Assembly (NCBI GenBank): GCA_963771845.1
Contig: CAVYVC010000017.1
Span: 62,001 to 126,000, forward strand
DNA: 64,000 bases
Source of the DNA: VAZQ01 sp963771845
Lineage (GTDB): Bacteria; Pseudomonadota; Alphaproteobacteria; Rhizobiales; Xanthobacteraceae
Direction: 5' to 3'
Each line of letters begins with the position of its first letter. Within the stretch, counting starts at the first letter, position 1. Below, in pieces: positions 36,677 through 45,602 of the stretch. Both the position numbers and the translations under genes were made by a program. Under the pieces are notes generated by a model, which saw nothing but the letters and a program-made list of their open reading frames with translations, was not told the origin of the DNA and did no database searches.

Positions 36677-37657
36677 CTAATTGATGGACAAATTCAACGC
36701 ATCCACCATGTTGCCCCACTTCTTGATTTCGTCGTTGAACATCATCTCGGCTTGCGCCTGCGATGCCAGGATCGGGTCAAAACCAACCGCGGTGAGCTTC
36801 GCCTGGACCTCCTCACTCTTGATCACGTCGTTGATCGCCGCGTTCAGCGTTGTGAGAATCCGAGGCTCGATTGCTGCTGGCGCGAACAAGCCGACCCACG
36901 ATGAAGCCGTGAAATTTGGAAATCCCTGTTCCGCATAAGTCGGCACGTTCGGCACTGCGGACGCGCGCTTCTCGGCTGCGACACCGAGACCCTTGAGCTT
37001 GCCGGCGAGCATCTGCGCCGCAACGCTCCCGGCCAGCGTCCCCGCGAGCAGGTCGACCTGATTGCCGATCGTGGCATTGACGGCAGGCGATCCGCCTTGA
37101 AACGGGATGTGCTGCGCCGGCACCTTGGCGAGAAACTTGAAGAAGTATTCGGCTTCGATGTGCGATCCGGTGCCCACTCCCGCGGAGGCGAAATTGATCA
37201 CTCTTGCGTTCATCGATTTAATGAAGTCGGAGAGGTCGGCGGCGGGATTGCTCGGGCTGGTCGAGAGCGTCTCCGGGCTCGAGGCGACCATCGCCACCGG
37301 CTTGAGGTCCTTGGCGGAATACTGTTTGTTTTTGATCAGCGTCTCATTGATTGCAAGCGCAGTGGTGGTCGCGAGAATTGTGTAGCCGTCGGCGGGGCTA
37401 TGCGCGACGAGCGCCGCTGCAATGTTGCCGCCCGCGCCTGCGCGGTTTTCTACCACTACATTCTGATGCAGGCGCTCGGCCATGCCCTGCGCGACCACCC
37501 GCGCCATTGTGTCCGCAAAACCTCCGGGAGCGAAAGCAACAAAGATCGTGATCCGGTTTGCCGGGTAGGTCTGCGCAGGTGCGCCTTTCGCGCTGGCCAG
37601 AATGGCCGAAAGCGCAAATGCCGCAATCGCGTGCCTTGTCGTGCGTCGCAGAAACAT
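36677..37657 (-). CDS. Bug-family tripartite tricarboxylate transporter receptor
   Basis: A 326-residue receptor with signal peptide (HAIAAFALSAILASAKGAPA) and the Bug pattern PANRITIFVAFAPGGFADTM, ENRAGAGGNIAAALVAHSP and VPAQHIPFQGGSPAVNATIG. The binding-site aspartate expected in the FAPGG-D motif is present. Its thioesterase partner follows directly, which may mean that the imported acid is converted to a CoA ester elsewhere. No Tct membrane genes are near. Confidence 0.9.
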   Translation of the reverse strand: MFLRRTTRHAIAAFALSAILASAKGAPAQTYPANRITIFVAFAPGGFADTMARVVAQGMAERLHQNVVVENRAGAGGNIAAALVAHSPADGYTILATTTALAINETLIKNKQYSAKDLKPVAMVASSPETLSTSPSNPAADLSDFIKSMNARVINFASAGVGTGSHIEAEYFFKFLAKVPAQHIPFQGGSPAVNATIGNQVDLLAGTLAGSVAAQMLAGKLKGLGVAAEKRASAVPNVPTYAEQGFPNFTASSWVGLFAPAAIEPRILTTLNAAINDVIKSEEVQAKLTAVGFDPILASQAQAEMMFNDEIKKWGNMVDALNLSIN

Positions 37658-37787
37658 GCCGTTTAGCGTTCGATATCGCAGTCAAGCACGCGCGACCATA
37701 TCCGCCCTGTCGTCATCCGTCACGCCGCTTGAGCGAGCGCGCTTGAAACCCCGCCGTGGTATAGTGGCACAGAAATTGGGCCGCCGC

Positions 37788-38333
37788 TCAGCACAAATAT
37801 TGGCACACAAAGTTCTTGAGCGCGCTGATCGGATTTTCCGAGCTCCGCGAATTCTCGCGGCGTTCGAAGCTCTCGCCTGCCGAAGCCACTTTGGGGTCTG
37901 TTCGTTTCGGCGGCTTCTGCGCGATCACCATGGCCCAGAAGGCTTTGTAGCGGGTATGCTCGTTGCGGACGACCGCAACCCCGACAATGTCGGCCTTGGG
38001 TTGCAGGAGATTCGCGTTGTGACCAGGCGACGCCTGCCACATGCGAAACGTCTCCGCCCAGGTCCTCTGACCGGCCGCAATGTTCTCGGCCGCCATCCCC
38101 GTGCGCACGCCGGCGATGCGGGAGCCGAACGAGCCGGCGACGTCGTGATCCATGATGCCGGAGGCGGCCATCGCCTTTGCCTGGCGTTCGGCGATCGCCG
38201 TGAGTTGCGGGTCGCTCTTGACCGTCGAAAGGCCGTGCTCGCGCCGGTAGCGCGAGATCATCTCCGCCATATCCTCCGCGTGTGCCAGCGTAGACGTGAT
38301 CGCGATGACCACGCCAAGCCAGACCACCTTCAT
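37788..38333 (-). CDS. CAP (SCP/PR1) domain exported protein
   Basis: A 181-residue protein from ATG 38333 with strong ribosome site (GGGAGAGGA) and signal peptide MKVVWLGVVIAITSTLAHA. The CAP core has the conserved HDVAGSFGSRIAG, AENIAAGQ, and MWQASPGHNANLLQPKADIVG segments, and the last of these resembles the PGHxxN signature. Bacterial CAP proteins are secreted; some bind lipids or act at the cell wall. The basic tail after residue 150 is variable. Confidence 0.85.
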   Translation of the reverse strand: MKVVWLGVVIAITSTLAHAEDMAEMISRYRREHGLSTVKSDPQLTAIAERQAKAMAASGIMDHDVAGSFGSRIAGVRTGMAAENIAAGQRTWAETFRMWQASPGHNANLLQPKADIVGVAVVRNEHTRYKAFWAMVIAQKPPKRTDPKVASAGESFERRENSRSSENPISALKNFVCQYLC

Positions 38334-38453
38334 TCCTCTCCCCCCTCCCAGTCCCCTGCAATGCAAGCAATTTCATCGCTGCCGGATGAGGCGGATATGA
38401 GGCCGTCGGGAGGGCGATACGCATGGGGCCCAATCAGGGTAAACTAACGAGCC

Positions 38454-40751
38454 ATGGCAACCCTGATCGCACCCGGCGCGCCCGGATCCCGGCCGACCTG
38501 GACGTCGAGTGCCAAAGACATGGTCACGACCGCGCTCGGGTCGAGCCGCGTCTGGGTCACGCTGGGCTTTGGCATCCTCAATGAGGTCTACTGGCCCGCG
38601 ACCGGCCAGCCGCAGGTCCGCGATCTCGGCTTCATCGTGGCAGGACCATCCGGCTGGTTCGAGGTCAAGCGCGTCAATCGCTATGCGTTCACCATGCCGG
38701 AGCGCTGGGTGCCGCTGCCGCAGGTCACGCACGAGGGGGATGGCTATGAGCTCGTCCTCGAAGTTGTCCCGGACCCGACGCGAGACGTTGTTCTCATCCG
38801 GTATCGGCTGACCGGGAAGGACGTGAAGCTGTACGCGCTGCTCGCTCCCCATCTCGAAAACAGCGGCGAGCACAACAACGCCCACGCCGACGACGACTTG
38901 TCGGCCTGGAGAGACGCGAGCGCACTCTGTCTGATCAGCGACCGCGGTTTTTCGCGATCAAGCGCGGGTTATGTCGGAGCTTCCGACGGCTGGCAGGATT
39001 TTTTCCGGAACGGGCGAATGACGTGGGAATACAGCGACGCGCTCGACGGCAATGTCGCCCTTCTGGGCGAGCTCAACGCCAACGAAGGCACTCTCGCGCT
39101 CGGCCTCTCCACTAGCATCATCGGAGCCCGCACGAATGCGCGCTCGAGCTTAAGCGAAGGATACGGCCTGATATGCGAGAAATTCGCCGAGGGATGGGAC
39201 GAGTGGGCGAAAACGTTCACCATTCCCGATGCGCCGCCCGAGGTCCGGCGCGAGGCCTACCTCTCGGCCATCGTTCTGAAAGTGCATGAAGATCGTAGCT
39301 ATCTCGGCTCGATGGTCGCGAGCCTGAGCGTGCCTTGGGGAAATTCGAGCGACAGCCTTGGCGGCTATCATCTCGTCTGGGCGCGCGATTGCGTGGAAGC
39401 GGCGCTCGCACTCCTGGGCGTCGGACGGATCGAGGGGTGCCGCAACATCTTGTCCTATCTCATCGCCGTTCAAAACGCGGACGGAAGCTGGAACCAGAAC
39501 TGGTTTCCCAGCGGAATTCCGTTCTGGACCGGCATTCAGCTCGACGAGGCCGGCTTTCCCATCATTCTCGCGGCCAAGCTCGCGGAGCAGAATGCGCTCG
39601 GCGGAATAGGAGGGGTCGAGGCAATGATCGCGCGCGCTGCCAGCTATCTCGTTGCGCACGGCCCGATCAGTCCACAGGACCGCTGGGAAGAGAATTCCGG
39701 CATCAGCCCGTTCACGCTCGGTATCGAGATCGTGGCGCTCATTGCCGCGGCCGAATTCCTCAGCGGCGAGGAACGAGACTTTGCTCTCTCGCTTGCCGAC
39801 TGCTGGAACGAGCGGATCGAGGACTGGACCTATGTCACGGAAGGGCCGCTTGCTGAGCAGTTCGGGGTGCAAGGCTATTACGTCCGCATCGGCCCCACGG
39901 CGGTCGAAGGCGGCCTATGCGGGCGCGTGAACGTGGCCAACCGATGGGGCGAGAGCGTGCCCGCAATCGAACTCGTCGGCTTGGAATATCTCTACCTGGT
40001 TCGGCTTGGGCTGCGCTCGCCGGATGATCGTCGGATCGAGAACACGTTCAAGATCACCGAGGCGTTGCTCAAGGTCGAGACACCGCCTGGCATCGCCTAT
40101 CACCGGTATAACGAGGACGGTTATGGCGAGCATGCGGACGGCAGTCCGTTCGACGGAAATGGCATCGGCCGCGCCTGGCCGTTATTGACCGGCGAGCGCG
40201 GTCATTTCGAGCTCCAGCGTGGGCAAGACCCGTTGCCCTATCTCGAAATGATGACGCGCATGACGGGCCCGACCGGGCTTATTCCCGAGCAGGTGTGGGA
40301 CGCTCCCGCTGTGCCGAAGCGCGGATTGGAGCCGGGCAAGCCCACCGGAAGCGCGATGCCGCTCGTGTGGGCGCATGCGGAGTTCCTCAAGCTCGTGTGC
40401 GCGCGGGAACAAAAGCGGCCGATCGAACTGTTGAAGAGCGTGGAAAAGCATTTGCAGGGCAAAGCGACGGGAGCGGCCACCTGGCATTGGCGCACTGACA
40501 CGCCCTTCGATGTGTTGCCCGCCAACCGCGAACTTCTCATCGAAATGGAAAGGCCGTTCGTTCTGCACATGGGATTTAACGGATGGCAGGCGATCGAAGA
40601 CCGGCCCTCATCACCGCTTCCTTTCGGCCGCCACGGGGTGCGTCTGAGGAGAGCGGAATTCGCAGGCAGAAGCGTCCTCGATTTCACCCGCTATTTCGTG
40701 ACGGATGCGAAATGGGAAGGGACAGACCACAGCATCAAGCTTGCTTCGTAG
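38454..40751 (+). CDS. Glucoamylase / glucodextranase (GH15)
   Basis: A 765-residue GH15 enzyme. The N-terminal beta-domain of glucodextranase type (LGFGILNEVYWPATGQPQVRD) covers residues 1-250, followed by the (alpha/alpha)6 barrel with YHLVWARDCVEAALALLG, the general acid in DRWEENSGISPFTLG, and the general base in LIPEQVWDAP near residue 610. There is no signal peptide, so the enzyme is cytoplasmic. It releases glucose from alpha-1,4 or alpha-1,6 glucans; a role in storage-glucan turnover is likely. Its downstream partner is a 6-phosphogluconate dehydrogenase. Confidence 0.92.
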   Translation: MATLIAPGAPGSRPTWTSSAKDMVTTALGSSRVWVTLGFGILNEVYWPATGQPQVRDLGFIVAGPSGWFEVKRVNRYAFTMPERWVPLPQVTHEGDGYELVLEVVPDPTRDVVLIRYRLTGKDVKLYALLAPHLENSGEHNNAHADDDLSAWRDASALCLISDRGFSRSSAGYVGASDGWQDFFRNGRMTWEYSDALDGNVALLGELNANEGTLALGLSTSIIGARTNARSSLSEGYGLICEKFAEGWDEWAKTFTIPDAPPEVRREAYLSAIVLKVHEDRSYLGSMVASLSVPWGNSSDSLGGYHLVWARDCVEAALALLGVGRIEGCRNILSYLIAVQNADGSWNQNWFPSGIPFWTGIQLDEAGFPIILAAKLAEQNALGGIGGVEAMIARAASYLVAHGPISPQDRWEENSGISPFTLGIEIVALIAAAEFLSGEERDFALSLADCWNERIEDWTYVTEGPLAEQFGVQGYYVRIGPTAVEGGLCGRVNVANRWGESVPAIELVGLEYLYLVRLGLRSPDDRRIENTFKITEALLKVETPPGIAYHRYNEDGYGEHADGSPFDGNGIGRAWPLLTGERGHFELQRGQDPLPYLEMMTRMTGPTGLIPEQVWDAPAVPKRGLEPGKPTGSAMPLVWAHAEFLKLVCAREQKRPIELLKSVEKHLQGKATGAATWHWRTDTPFDVLPANRELLIEMERPFVLHMGFNGWQAIEDRPSSPLPFGRHGVRLRRAEFAGRSVLDFTRYFVTDAKWEGTDHSIKLAS

Positions 40752-40760
40752 CTGATAGTT

Positions 40761-40830
40761 GTAGCCCGCATGAGGGTGGCGACATGCGGGGGCATTTCCC
40801 CGGGTTTCGGCTACGCCTCATCCGGGCTAC
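40761..40830. repeat. gtagccc-type palindromic repeat, copy 3
   Basis: Starts gtagcccgcatgag and ends tcatccgggctac; contains two smaller hairpins (gcatgag/acatgcggg and cccgggtttcgg). It lies in the gap between the GH15 gene and gnd. Confidence 0.65.
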
Positions 40831-40851
40831 GTTTTACAGGAGGACTTGCAC

Positions 40852-41865
40852 GTGCAGCTCGGAATGATCGGCTTGGGGCGAATGGGGGCCAACATGGTGC
40901 GCCGCCTGTTGAACGGTGGCCACGAGTGCGTCGTCTACGACATGTCGCCGAAGGCGGTGGAGGACCTCGTCAAGGAGAAGGCGACCGGCAGCGCGTCATT
41001 GGCGGAGCTGACAAAAAAGCTGAACAAGCCGCGCGCGGTGTGGCTGATGGTGCCGGCCGGCGTCGTGGACAAAACCATCGCCGATCTCCTGCCTCATCTC
41101 GAGCGCGACGATATCCTCATTGACGGCGGCAATTCCTATTACATTGATGACATCCGGCGGGCGAAGGAGCTGAGCGGCAGGGGCATTCACTACGTCGACG
41201 TGGGCACGAGCGGCGGGGTGTGGGGGCTGGAACGCGGCTACTGCATGATGATTGGCGGCGAGACGAGCATCGTGAAGCATCTCGATCCGATCTTTGCCAC
41301 GCTCGCGCCAGGGCGCGGGAATATCCCGCGCACGCCGGGCCGCGCGGCCAAGCGCGGAACGGCGGAGGACGGCTATCTGCACTGCGGCGGAAACGGCGCC
41401 GGCCATTTCGTCAAGATGGTGCACAACGGCATCGAATACGGCATCATGGCCGCATACGCCGAGGGGCTTGCGGTTCTCAAGGCCGCCAATATCGGCGCGA
41501 CGAGCCACGCCGTCGATGCGGAAACCACCCCGCTGCGCGAGCCCGAACACTATCGTTACGATCTCAATCTGCCGGACATCACGGAGCTGTGGCGGCGCGG
41601 CAGCGTGATCGCGTCCTGGCTGCTCGATCTGACGGCCGCCGCGCTGATTAAGGATCCCGCGCTGTCAGCTTTCGCGGGCAGGGTGTCCGATTCGGGTGAA
41701 GGCCGCTGGACCATCAAGGCCGCGATCGACGAAGGCGTGCCGGCGCATGTTCTCTCGTCGGCACTCTACGAGCGCTTCAGCTCGCGCGGCGAAGCCGACT
41801 TCGCCGACAGGCTGCTCTCGGCCATGCGCTACGAATTCGGCGGGCATGTGGAGAAGCCGAAATAA
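40852..41865 (+). CDS. gnd: 6-phosphogluconate dehydrogenase, decarboxylating (short NAD type)
   Basis: A 337-residue enzyme. Start at GTG 40852, eight bases after the ribosome site AGGAGG; the TTG at 40846 is too close. The NAD motif is GMIGLGRMGANMVRRLL, followed by DGGNSYYIDDIRRAKEL, the substrate loop GTSGGVWGLERGYCMM with the SGG triad, and the catalytic HFVKMVHNGIEYGIM. It oxidises 6-phosphogluconate to ribulose 5-phosphate. The short length (about 340 against 470) is that of the YqeC/GndA subgroup. It is probably co-transcribed with the GH15 gene and may connect glucan breakdown to the pentose phosphate pathway. Confidence 0.93.
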   Translation: MQLGMIGLGRMGANMVRRLLNGGHECVVYDMSPKAVEDLVKEKATGSASLAELTKKLNKPRAVWLMVPAGVVDKTIADLLPHLERDDILIDGGNSYYIDDIRRAKELSGRGIHYVDVGTSGGVWGLERGYCMMIGGETSIVKHLDPIFATLAPGRGNIPRTPGRAAKRGTAEDGYLHCGGNGAGHFVKMVHNGIEYGIMAAYAEGLAVLKAANIGATSHAVDAETTPLREPEHYRYDLNLPDITELWRRGSVIASWLLDLTAAALIKDPALSAFAGRVSDSGEGRWTIKAAIDEGVPAHVLSSALYERFSSRGEADFADRLLSAMRYEFGGHVEKPK

Positions 41866-41902
41866 GTCATCGCGGGTGTGACCCTGCGCGACTGCGGGGG
41901 CT

Positions 41903-42226
41903 TCACGTCTGTCGTCGTTCCAGATGGCCCTCGCCGCGCAGGGTGGCGAGATCGATACGGGCAAAACAGGTGACAGGGACAAAATCGAGCGTCAGATCTC
42001 CCACCAGCCTTATTTCAGAGGAGCCGTTTTCGCTTTCGATGGCGCGCAGGTCGCAACGGTTGCGGTCGATAGGCACGCCGAGCTCCGTCCCGCCGCGGGT
42101 GTCGGTGAATTTGACGTGCACCCAGCCGCGGTCGATCGCCTCCTTCAGCTCCTCCCGGGTTTTTTGCCGTTGGCTCGCTTCGACCGGATGCTCGCCCGCG
42201 CAGAGAAAATCCACCAACTCGCTCAT
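41903..42226 (-). CDS. Conserved hypothetical protein, 107 aa
   Basis: Start at ATG 42226 (MSELVDFLCAGEHPVEASQR) behind GAGGTGGA. An N-terminal amphipathic helix (KTREELKEAID) is followed by a beta-rich region (WVHVKFTDTRGGTELGVPID and EIRLVGDLTLDFVPVTCF). No membrane segment and no recognisable domain. It converges on gnd. Confidence 0.6.
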   Translation of the reverse strand: MSELVDFLCAGEHPVEASQRQKTREELKEAIDRGWVHVKFTDTRGGTELGVPIDRNRCDLRAIESENGSSEIRLVGDLTLDFVPVTCFARIDLATLRGEGHLERRQT

Positions 42227-42390
42227 TCCACCTCTCTTCGATTGGCTCAAATGCGGCCGGAGAATATTGCGCGTGCCGCCGGCGTCAATTGGTCGAGACC
42301 CCGCGCAAGGGGCCTGAGCGGCGCCGCAGAGCTACCTTCTCCCCTTGCACGGCGAGATAGAGGCCGCTCATCGGCACGGCTGTGCCTCAA

Positions 42391-43374
42391 TCACATCGCC
42401 CGAATGCCGGCGGCCTTGATGATGGGCCACCATTTTTCGATTTCGGCGCGCTGAAAGGCGCCGAGCGCTTCCGGGGTCTGGCGCTCGGTCGGGGGTACGG
42501 CCTGGCCCTGCTCGGCGTATCGCTGGCGCACCATCGGATCAGCCAGCGCGGCGCTAACCGCGGTGTTGAGCCTTGCGATCACGTCCGCGGGTGTGGCCTT
42601 CGGCACCCACAGGCCATGCCAAAAGGATGCTTCGAGCCCCGGCACGCCTTCCTCCTCCATGGTCGGCACTTCGGGAGCGGCCCACCAGCGCTCCTTCGCC
42701 ATCACAGCATAGGCTTTCACCTGCCCGCCCCGCACGAGTGTGTAGGACGAAGCGGCCATGCCCAGGTAAATGTCGATGTGGCCTGCCAGCAGATCCTGAT
42801 TGAGCGGCGCGGCGCCGCGATACGGCACAAACTGAAACTTGGTCCCGGTCACGTTCTGAAAATACGCGCCGTTGACGTCGGAGGCTCCGCCCACGCCAAC
42901 CGTTCCCGCGGTGGCCGTGCCCGGGCTTAATTTGAGCCAGGCCAGGAGCTCCTTGAAGTTCTTGGCGGGAAGCGTGTTCCTCGCCACCAGCCAGATCGGC
43001 GTATCTGCCAACAACGCCACCGGCGCGAAGTCATTCAACACGTCATAGGGAAGATTCGTGGTGGCGCCCTGCACCACGTGCGTGTTCCAGTGACCGATGC
43101 TGAGCGTGTAGCCGTCGGGCGTCGCGCGCGCGACGCGCGCCACGCCGAGGCTGCCGCCGGCGCCCGCTATATTCTCGATGATGACGGACTGGCCGAGCGA
43201 GGATTTCATGTGGTCGGACAGAATGCGCGCGAGCGTGTCGGTCGGACCGCCGGCCGGATACGGCACAATCATGGTCACCGGCCGGGACGGATAGGTCTGG
43301 GCCGCGGCCGCTGTGATCAATGCCGCGAAAAGAGCGAGCGCGGCCGCGAAGCGCCCCTTCACCGTCGTTTTCAC
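42391..43374 (-). CDS. Bug-family tripartite tricarboxylate transporter receptor
   Basis: A 327-residue receptor from GTG 43374, whose start overlaps the stop of the GYD gene (GTGA), so translation is coupled. Signal peptide KGRFAAALALFAALITAAAA, then YPSRPVTMIVPYPAGGPTDT, the Bug motif with the ligand aspartate, ENIAGAGGSLGVARVARATP and LPYDVLNDFAPVALL. The receptor is not accompanied by TctA/B. Confidence 0.9.
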   Translation of the reverse strand: MKTTVKGRFAAALALFAALITAAAAQTYPSRPVTMIVPYPAGGPTDTLARILSDHMKSSLGQSVIIENIAGAGGSLGVARVARATPDGYTLSIGHWNTHVVQGATTNLPYDVLNDFAPVALLADTPIWLVARNTLPAKNFKELLAWLKLSPGTATAGTVGVGGASDVNGAYFQNVTGTKFQFVPYRGAAPLNQDLLAGHIDIYLGMAASSYTLVRGGQVKAYAVMAKERWWAAPEVPTMEEEGVPGLEASFWHGLWVPKATPADVIARLNTAVSAALADPMVRQRYAEQGQAVPPTERQTPEALGAFQRAEIEKWWPIIKAAGIRAM

Positions 43375-43664
43375 GGCAGCTCGGAAAGGAGCTTGTGGAA
43401 TTCCTGCTCGGTCCACGCTCTCGCCGTGCTCGTGCGAACATTGCCCAACGCGCCGGTCATCATCGCGAATTTGGCAACGTTGTCGCCGCTCGGCGACTCA
43501 ACAATGGCAAGCAGGTCGTGCGCGCCGGACGTGAGATAGAGCTGTTTGATGTCGATCCCGAGCTTCTTGGCGAGATCCTTTGCGGCTTTGCTTCGCTTGG
43601 GATGATCCTTGATGGCTTGGATGCCCTGCTCGGTCCAGTTCATGGTCAAGATGAAGGTCGGCAT
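43371..43664 (-). CDS. GYD-domain protein
   Basis: A 97-residue protein of the GYD family (MPTFILTMNWTEQGIQAIKD, KLGIDIKQLYLTSGAHDLLA, GALGNVRTSTARAW). The family has a ferredoxin-like fold related to dimeric alpha-beta barrels, and its function is unknown. It is the first gene of a two-gene unit with the Bug receptor and overlaps it by four bases. Confidence 0.85.
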   Translation of the reverse strand: MPTFILTMNWTEQGIQAIKDHPKRSKAAKDLAKKLGIDIKQLYLTSGAHDLLAIVESPSGDNVAKFAMMTGALGNVRTSTARAWTEQEFHKLLSELP

Positions 43665-43925
43665 TTAATCCTCCCGGTAATCTCTCATTACTGATCACTG
43701 AGCGCTCATTACTGGCAATTGTACAATCGTTGCGGTCGGGAAACAGCCCCATGCCGGGGGCGTCAGGCGGGGCGGCGCGGGACGGCGCGCCCGGACGGCT
43801 GGCAAGAAAAAGGTAACGACAACAAACCCTTAACGCCGGCCAACCGAGTCTCGACCAATCTTTTTCGAAGCCGTTTTGAACCCTTCCTGCCCCTCGTTCG
43901 ACCAATGGGCAGTAGGGGGTGTGCC

Positions 43926-44564
43926 ATGAAGAAATCCTGCCATTTCGGAATTTTGGCGGCTGCCGCGCTCGTTGCCGCGACCGCGTTGACCACCGAGGCT
44001 TCTGCCAATCCATTCGGCTGGTTCGGCCAGCCCTTGTTCGGCTACGGGCCTCCGACCGACAACGGCAACCAGGTGCGTGCCGATTTGCGTCGGCGGGTGG
44101 TGGATCTCCGCACCAACGAGGCGCCGGGCACCATCATCATCGATACGGGGAACACGTATCTTTATCTCGTCCTCCCCGGCGGCCAAGCAATGCGTTACGG
44201 CATCGGCGTCGGCCGCGAAGGGTTCATCTGGTCGGGCGTCAAGACGATTGAGCGCAAGGCCGAGTGGCCGGACTGGACGCCGCCGCCCGAGATGATCGCC
44301 CGCTCACCCTATCTGCCGCGGTTTACGGCTGGCGGTGAAGGCAATCCGCTCGGCGCGCGCGCCATGTACTTGAGCGGCACCATGTACCGCATCCATGGCA
44401 CCAACGCGCCGTGGACGATCGGCAGCAAGGCCTCCTCCGGCTGCATTCGCATGGTCAACGATGACGTGATCGACCTCTACAATCGCGTCAAGGTCGGCAC
44501 CAAGGTCGTCGTCCTTCCCGCGACCGAGCGCAGCGCGACCGCAGGCTTCGGCTTGTTTAATTGA
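43926..44564 (+). CDS. L,D-transpeptidase (YkuD/ErfK family)
   Basis: A 212-residue exported enzyme from ATG 43926 behind AGGGGGTG; the upstream in-frame extension to 43719 is not coding. Signal peptide at residues 1-28 (AAAALVAATALTTEASA). The YkuD domain runs from about residue 68 (TIIIDTGNTYLYLV) to the catalytic motif HGTNAPWTIG with H157 and SSGCIRM with nucleophile C173. It forms 3-3 cross-links in peptidoglycan or attaches proteins to it. Hyphomicrobiales carry many such paralogues. Confidence 0.92.
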   Translation: MKKSCHFGILAAAALVAATALTTEASANPFGWFGQPLFGYGPPTDNGNQVRADLRRRVVDLRTNEAPGTIIIDTGNTYLYLVLPGGQAMRYGIGVGREGFIWSGVKTIERKAEWPDWTPPPEMIARSPYLPRFTAGGEGNPLGARAMYLSGTMYRIHGTNAPWTIGSKASSGCIRMVNDDVIDLYNRVKVGTKVVVLPATERSATAGFGLFN

Positions 44565-45592
44565 GTGGAGTGCGGGCCTCGAACCCAGGCGGGGTAACCT
44601 GCTCCGATCAAGGATTGCTCAGCCGCCGGCAATTGCTGAGTTTTGTCACAGGGGCTGCCGCGCAGCCCCTGTGCTCGCGCGTCGCGCGCGCCCAATCCTA
44701 TCCAAGCCGACATGTCCGGCTGATCGTGCCGTTTCCGCCCGGCGGCGCAAGCGACCCGGTTGCCCGCGTGCTCGCCAATCGTCTCGCCGAAATTTGGGGT
44801 CAGCAGGTCGTTGTCGAGAACAAGGGCGGCGCGGGCGGCAACATCGGCGCGCTTGCCGCCGTCCAATCCGCACCCGACGGCTACACGCTTTTCATGTCGG
44901 CTTCGTTCGTCGCCATCAATCCATTTCTCTATCGCTCATTGCCCTACGACCCGGCTGCGGATCTCGCTCCTGTGACGCGTCTGACTGCATATACCAATGT
45001 GATGGTGGTGCCTAATTCCTCGCCGGCAAGATCGGCGCGAGAATTCATCGAACTCGCCCAAGCGCGGCCTGCAAAGCTTAGCTTTGCTTCACCCGGCGTG
45101 GGCACTGTGCAACATTTATGCGGCGAGTTGTTCAAGCACATGGCCGGCGTTGAGCTCACGCATGTGCCGTATCGGGGCGGCGGTCCCGCGCTCAATGATT
45201 TGATTCCGGGTCGCGTGGACGTGATGTTCGCAACCTTGCCTTCTGCCTTGCCGCAGATTACCGCCGGCACGATCCGTCCACTCGCTGTGACCGCCGGCTC
45301 GCGCGTTTCGTTTGTGCCGGATCTACCGACTGTGGCCGAGTCAGGCGTGCCCGGCTTTGATGTATCCGACTGGCATGCGCTGTTTGTGCCGGCCAAAACA
45401 CCCGTCGACATCGCAAACAGGATTCATGACGGCGTGGTGGATTCACTGGCGTATCCGGCCGTGCAACACAGATTGGAAGAGCTTGCGATCGTCCCGATGC
45501 CCTCCACGCCGGCGGAACTTGCGCGCTTCATCAAATCAGAGATGGAGAAGTGGGGCCCGGTAATCCGGGACGCCAACATCAAGCCGGAGTGA
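44561..45592 (+). CDS. Bug-family tripartite tricarboxylate transporter receptor
   Basis: Up to 343 residues. The start is uncertain: TTG 44561 overlaps the transpeptidase stop, and a GTG at 44570 is also possible. The N-terminus contains LLSRRQLLSFVTGAAA, which resembles a Tat-type leader, before AQSYPSRHVRLIVPFPPGG. ENKGGAGGNIGALAAVQSAP and LPYDPAADLAPVTRL mark the Bug family, and GVGTVQHLCGELFKHMAGV the middle lobe. The overlap with the transpeptidase suggests transcription read-through. Confidence 0.88.
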   Translation: MSGVRASNPGGVTCSDQGLLSRRQLLSFVTGAAAQPLCSRVARAQSYPSRHVRLIVPFPPGGASDPVARVLANRLAEIWGQQVVVENKGGAGGNIGALAAVQSAPDGYTLFMSASFVAINPFLYRSLPYDPAADLAPVTRLTAYTNVMVVPNSSPARSAREFIELAQARPAKLSFASPGVGTVQHLCGELFKHMAGVELTHVPYRGGGPALNDLIPGRVDVMFATLPSALPQITAGTIRPLAVTAGSRVSFVPDLPTVAESGVPGFDVSDWHALFVPAKTPVDIANRIHDGVVDSLAYPAVQHRLEELAIVPMPSTPAELARFIKSEMEKWGPVIRDANIKPE

Positions 45593-45602
45593 ACAGCCGC
45601 GC

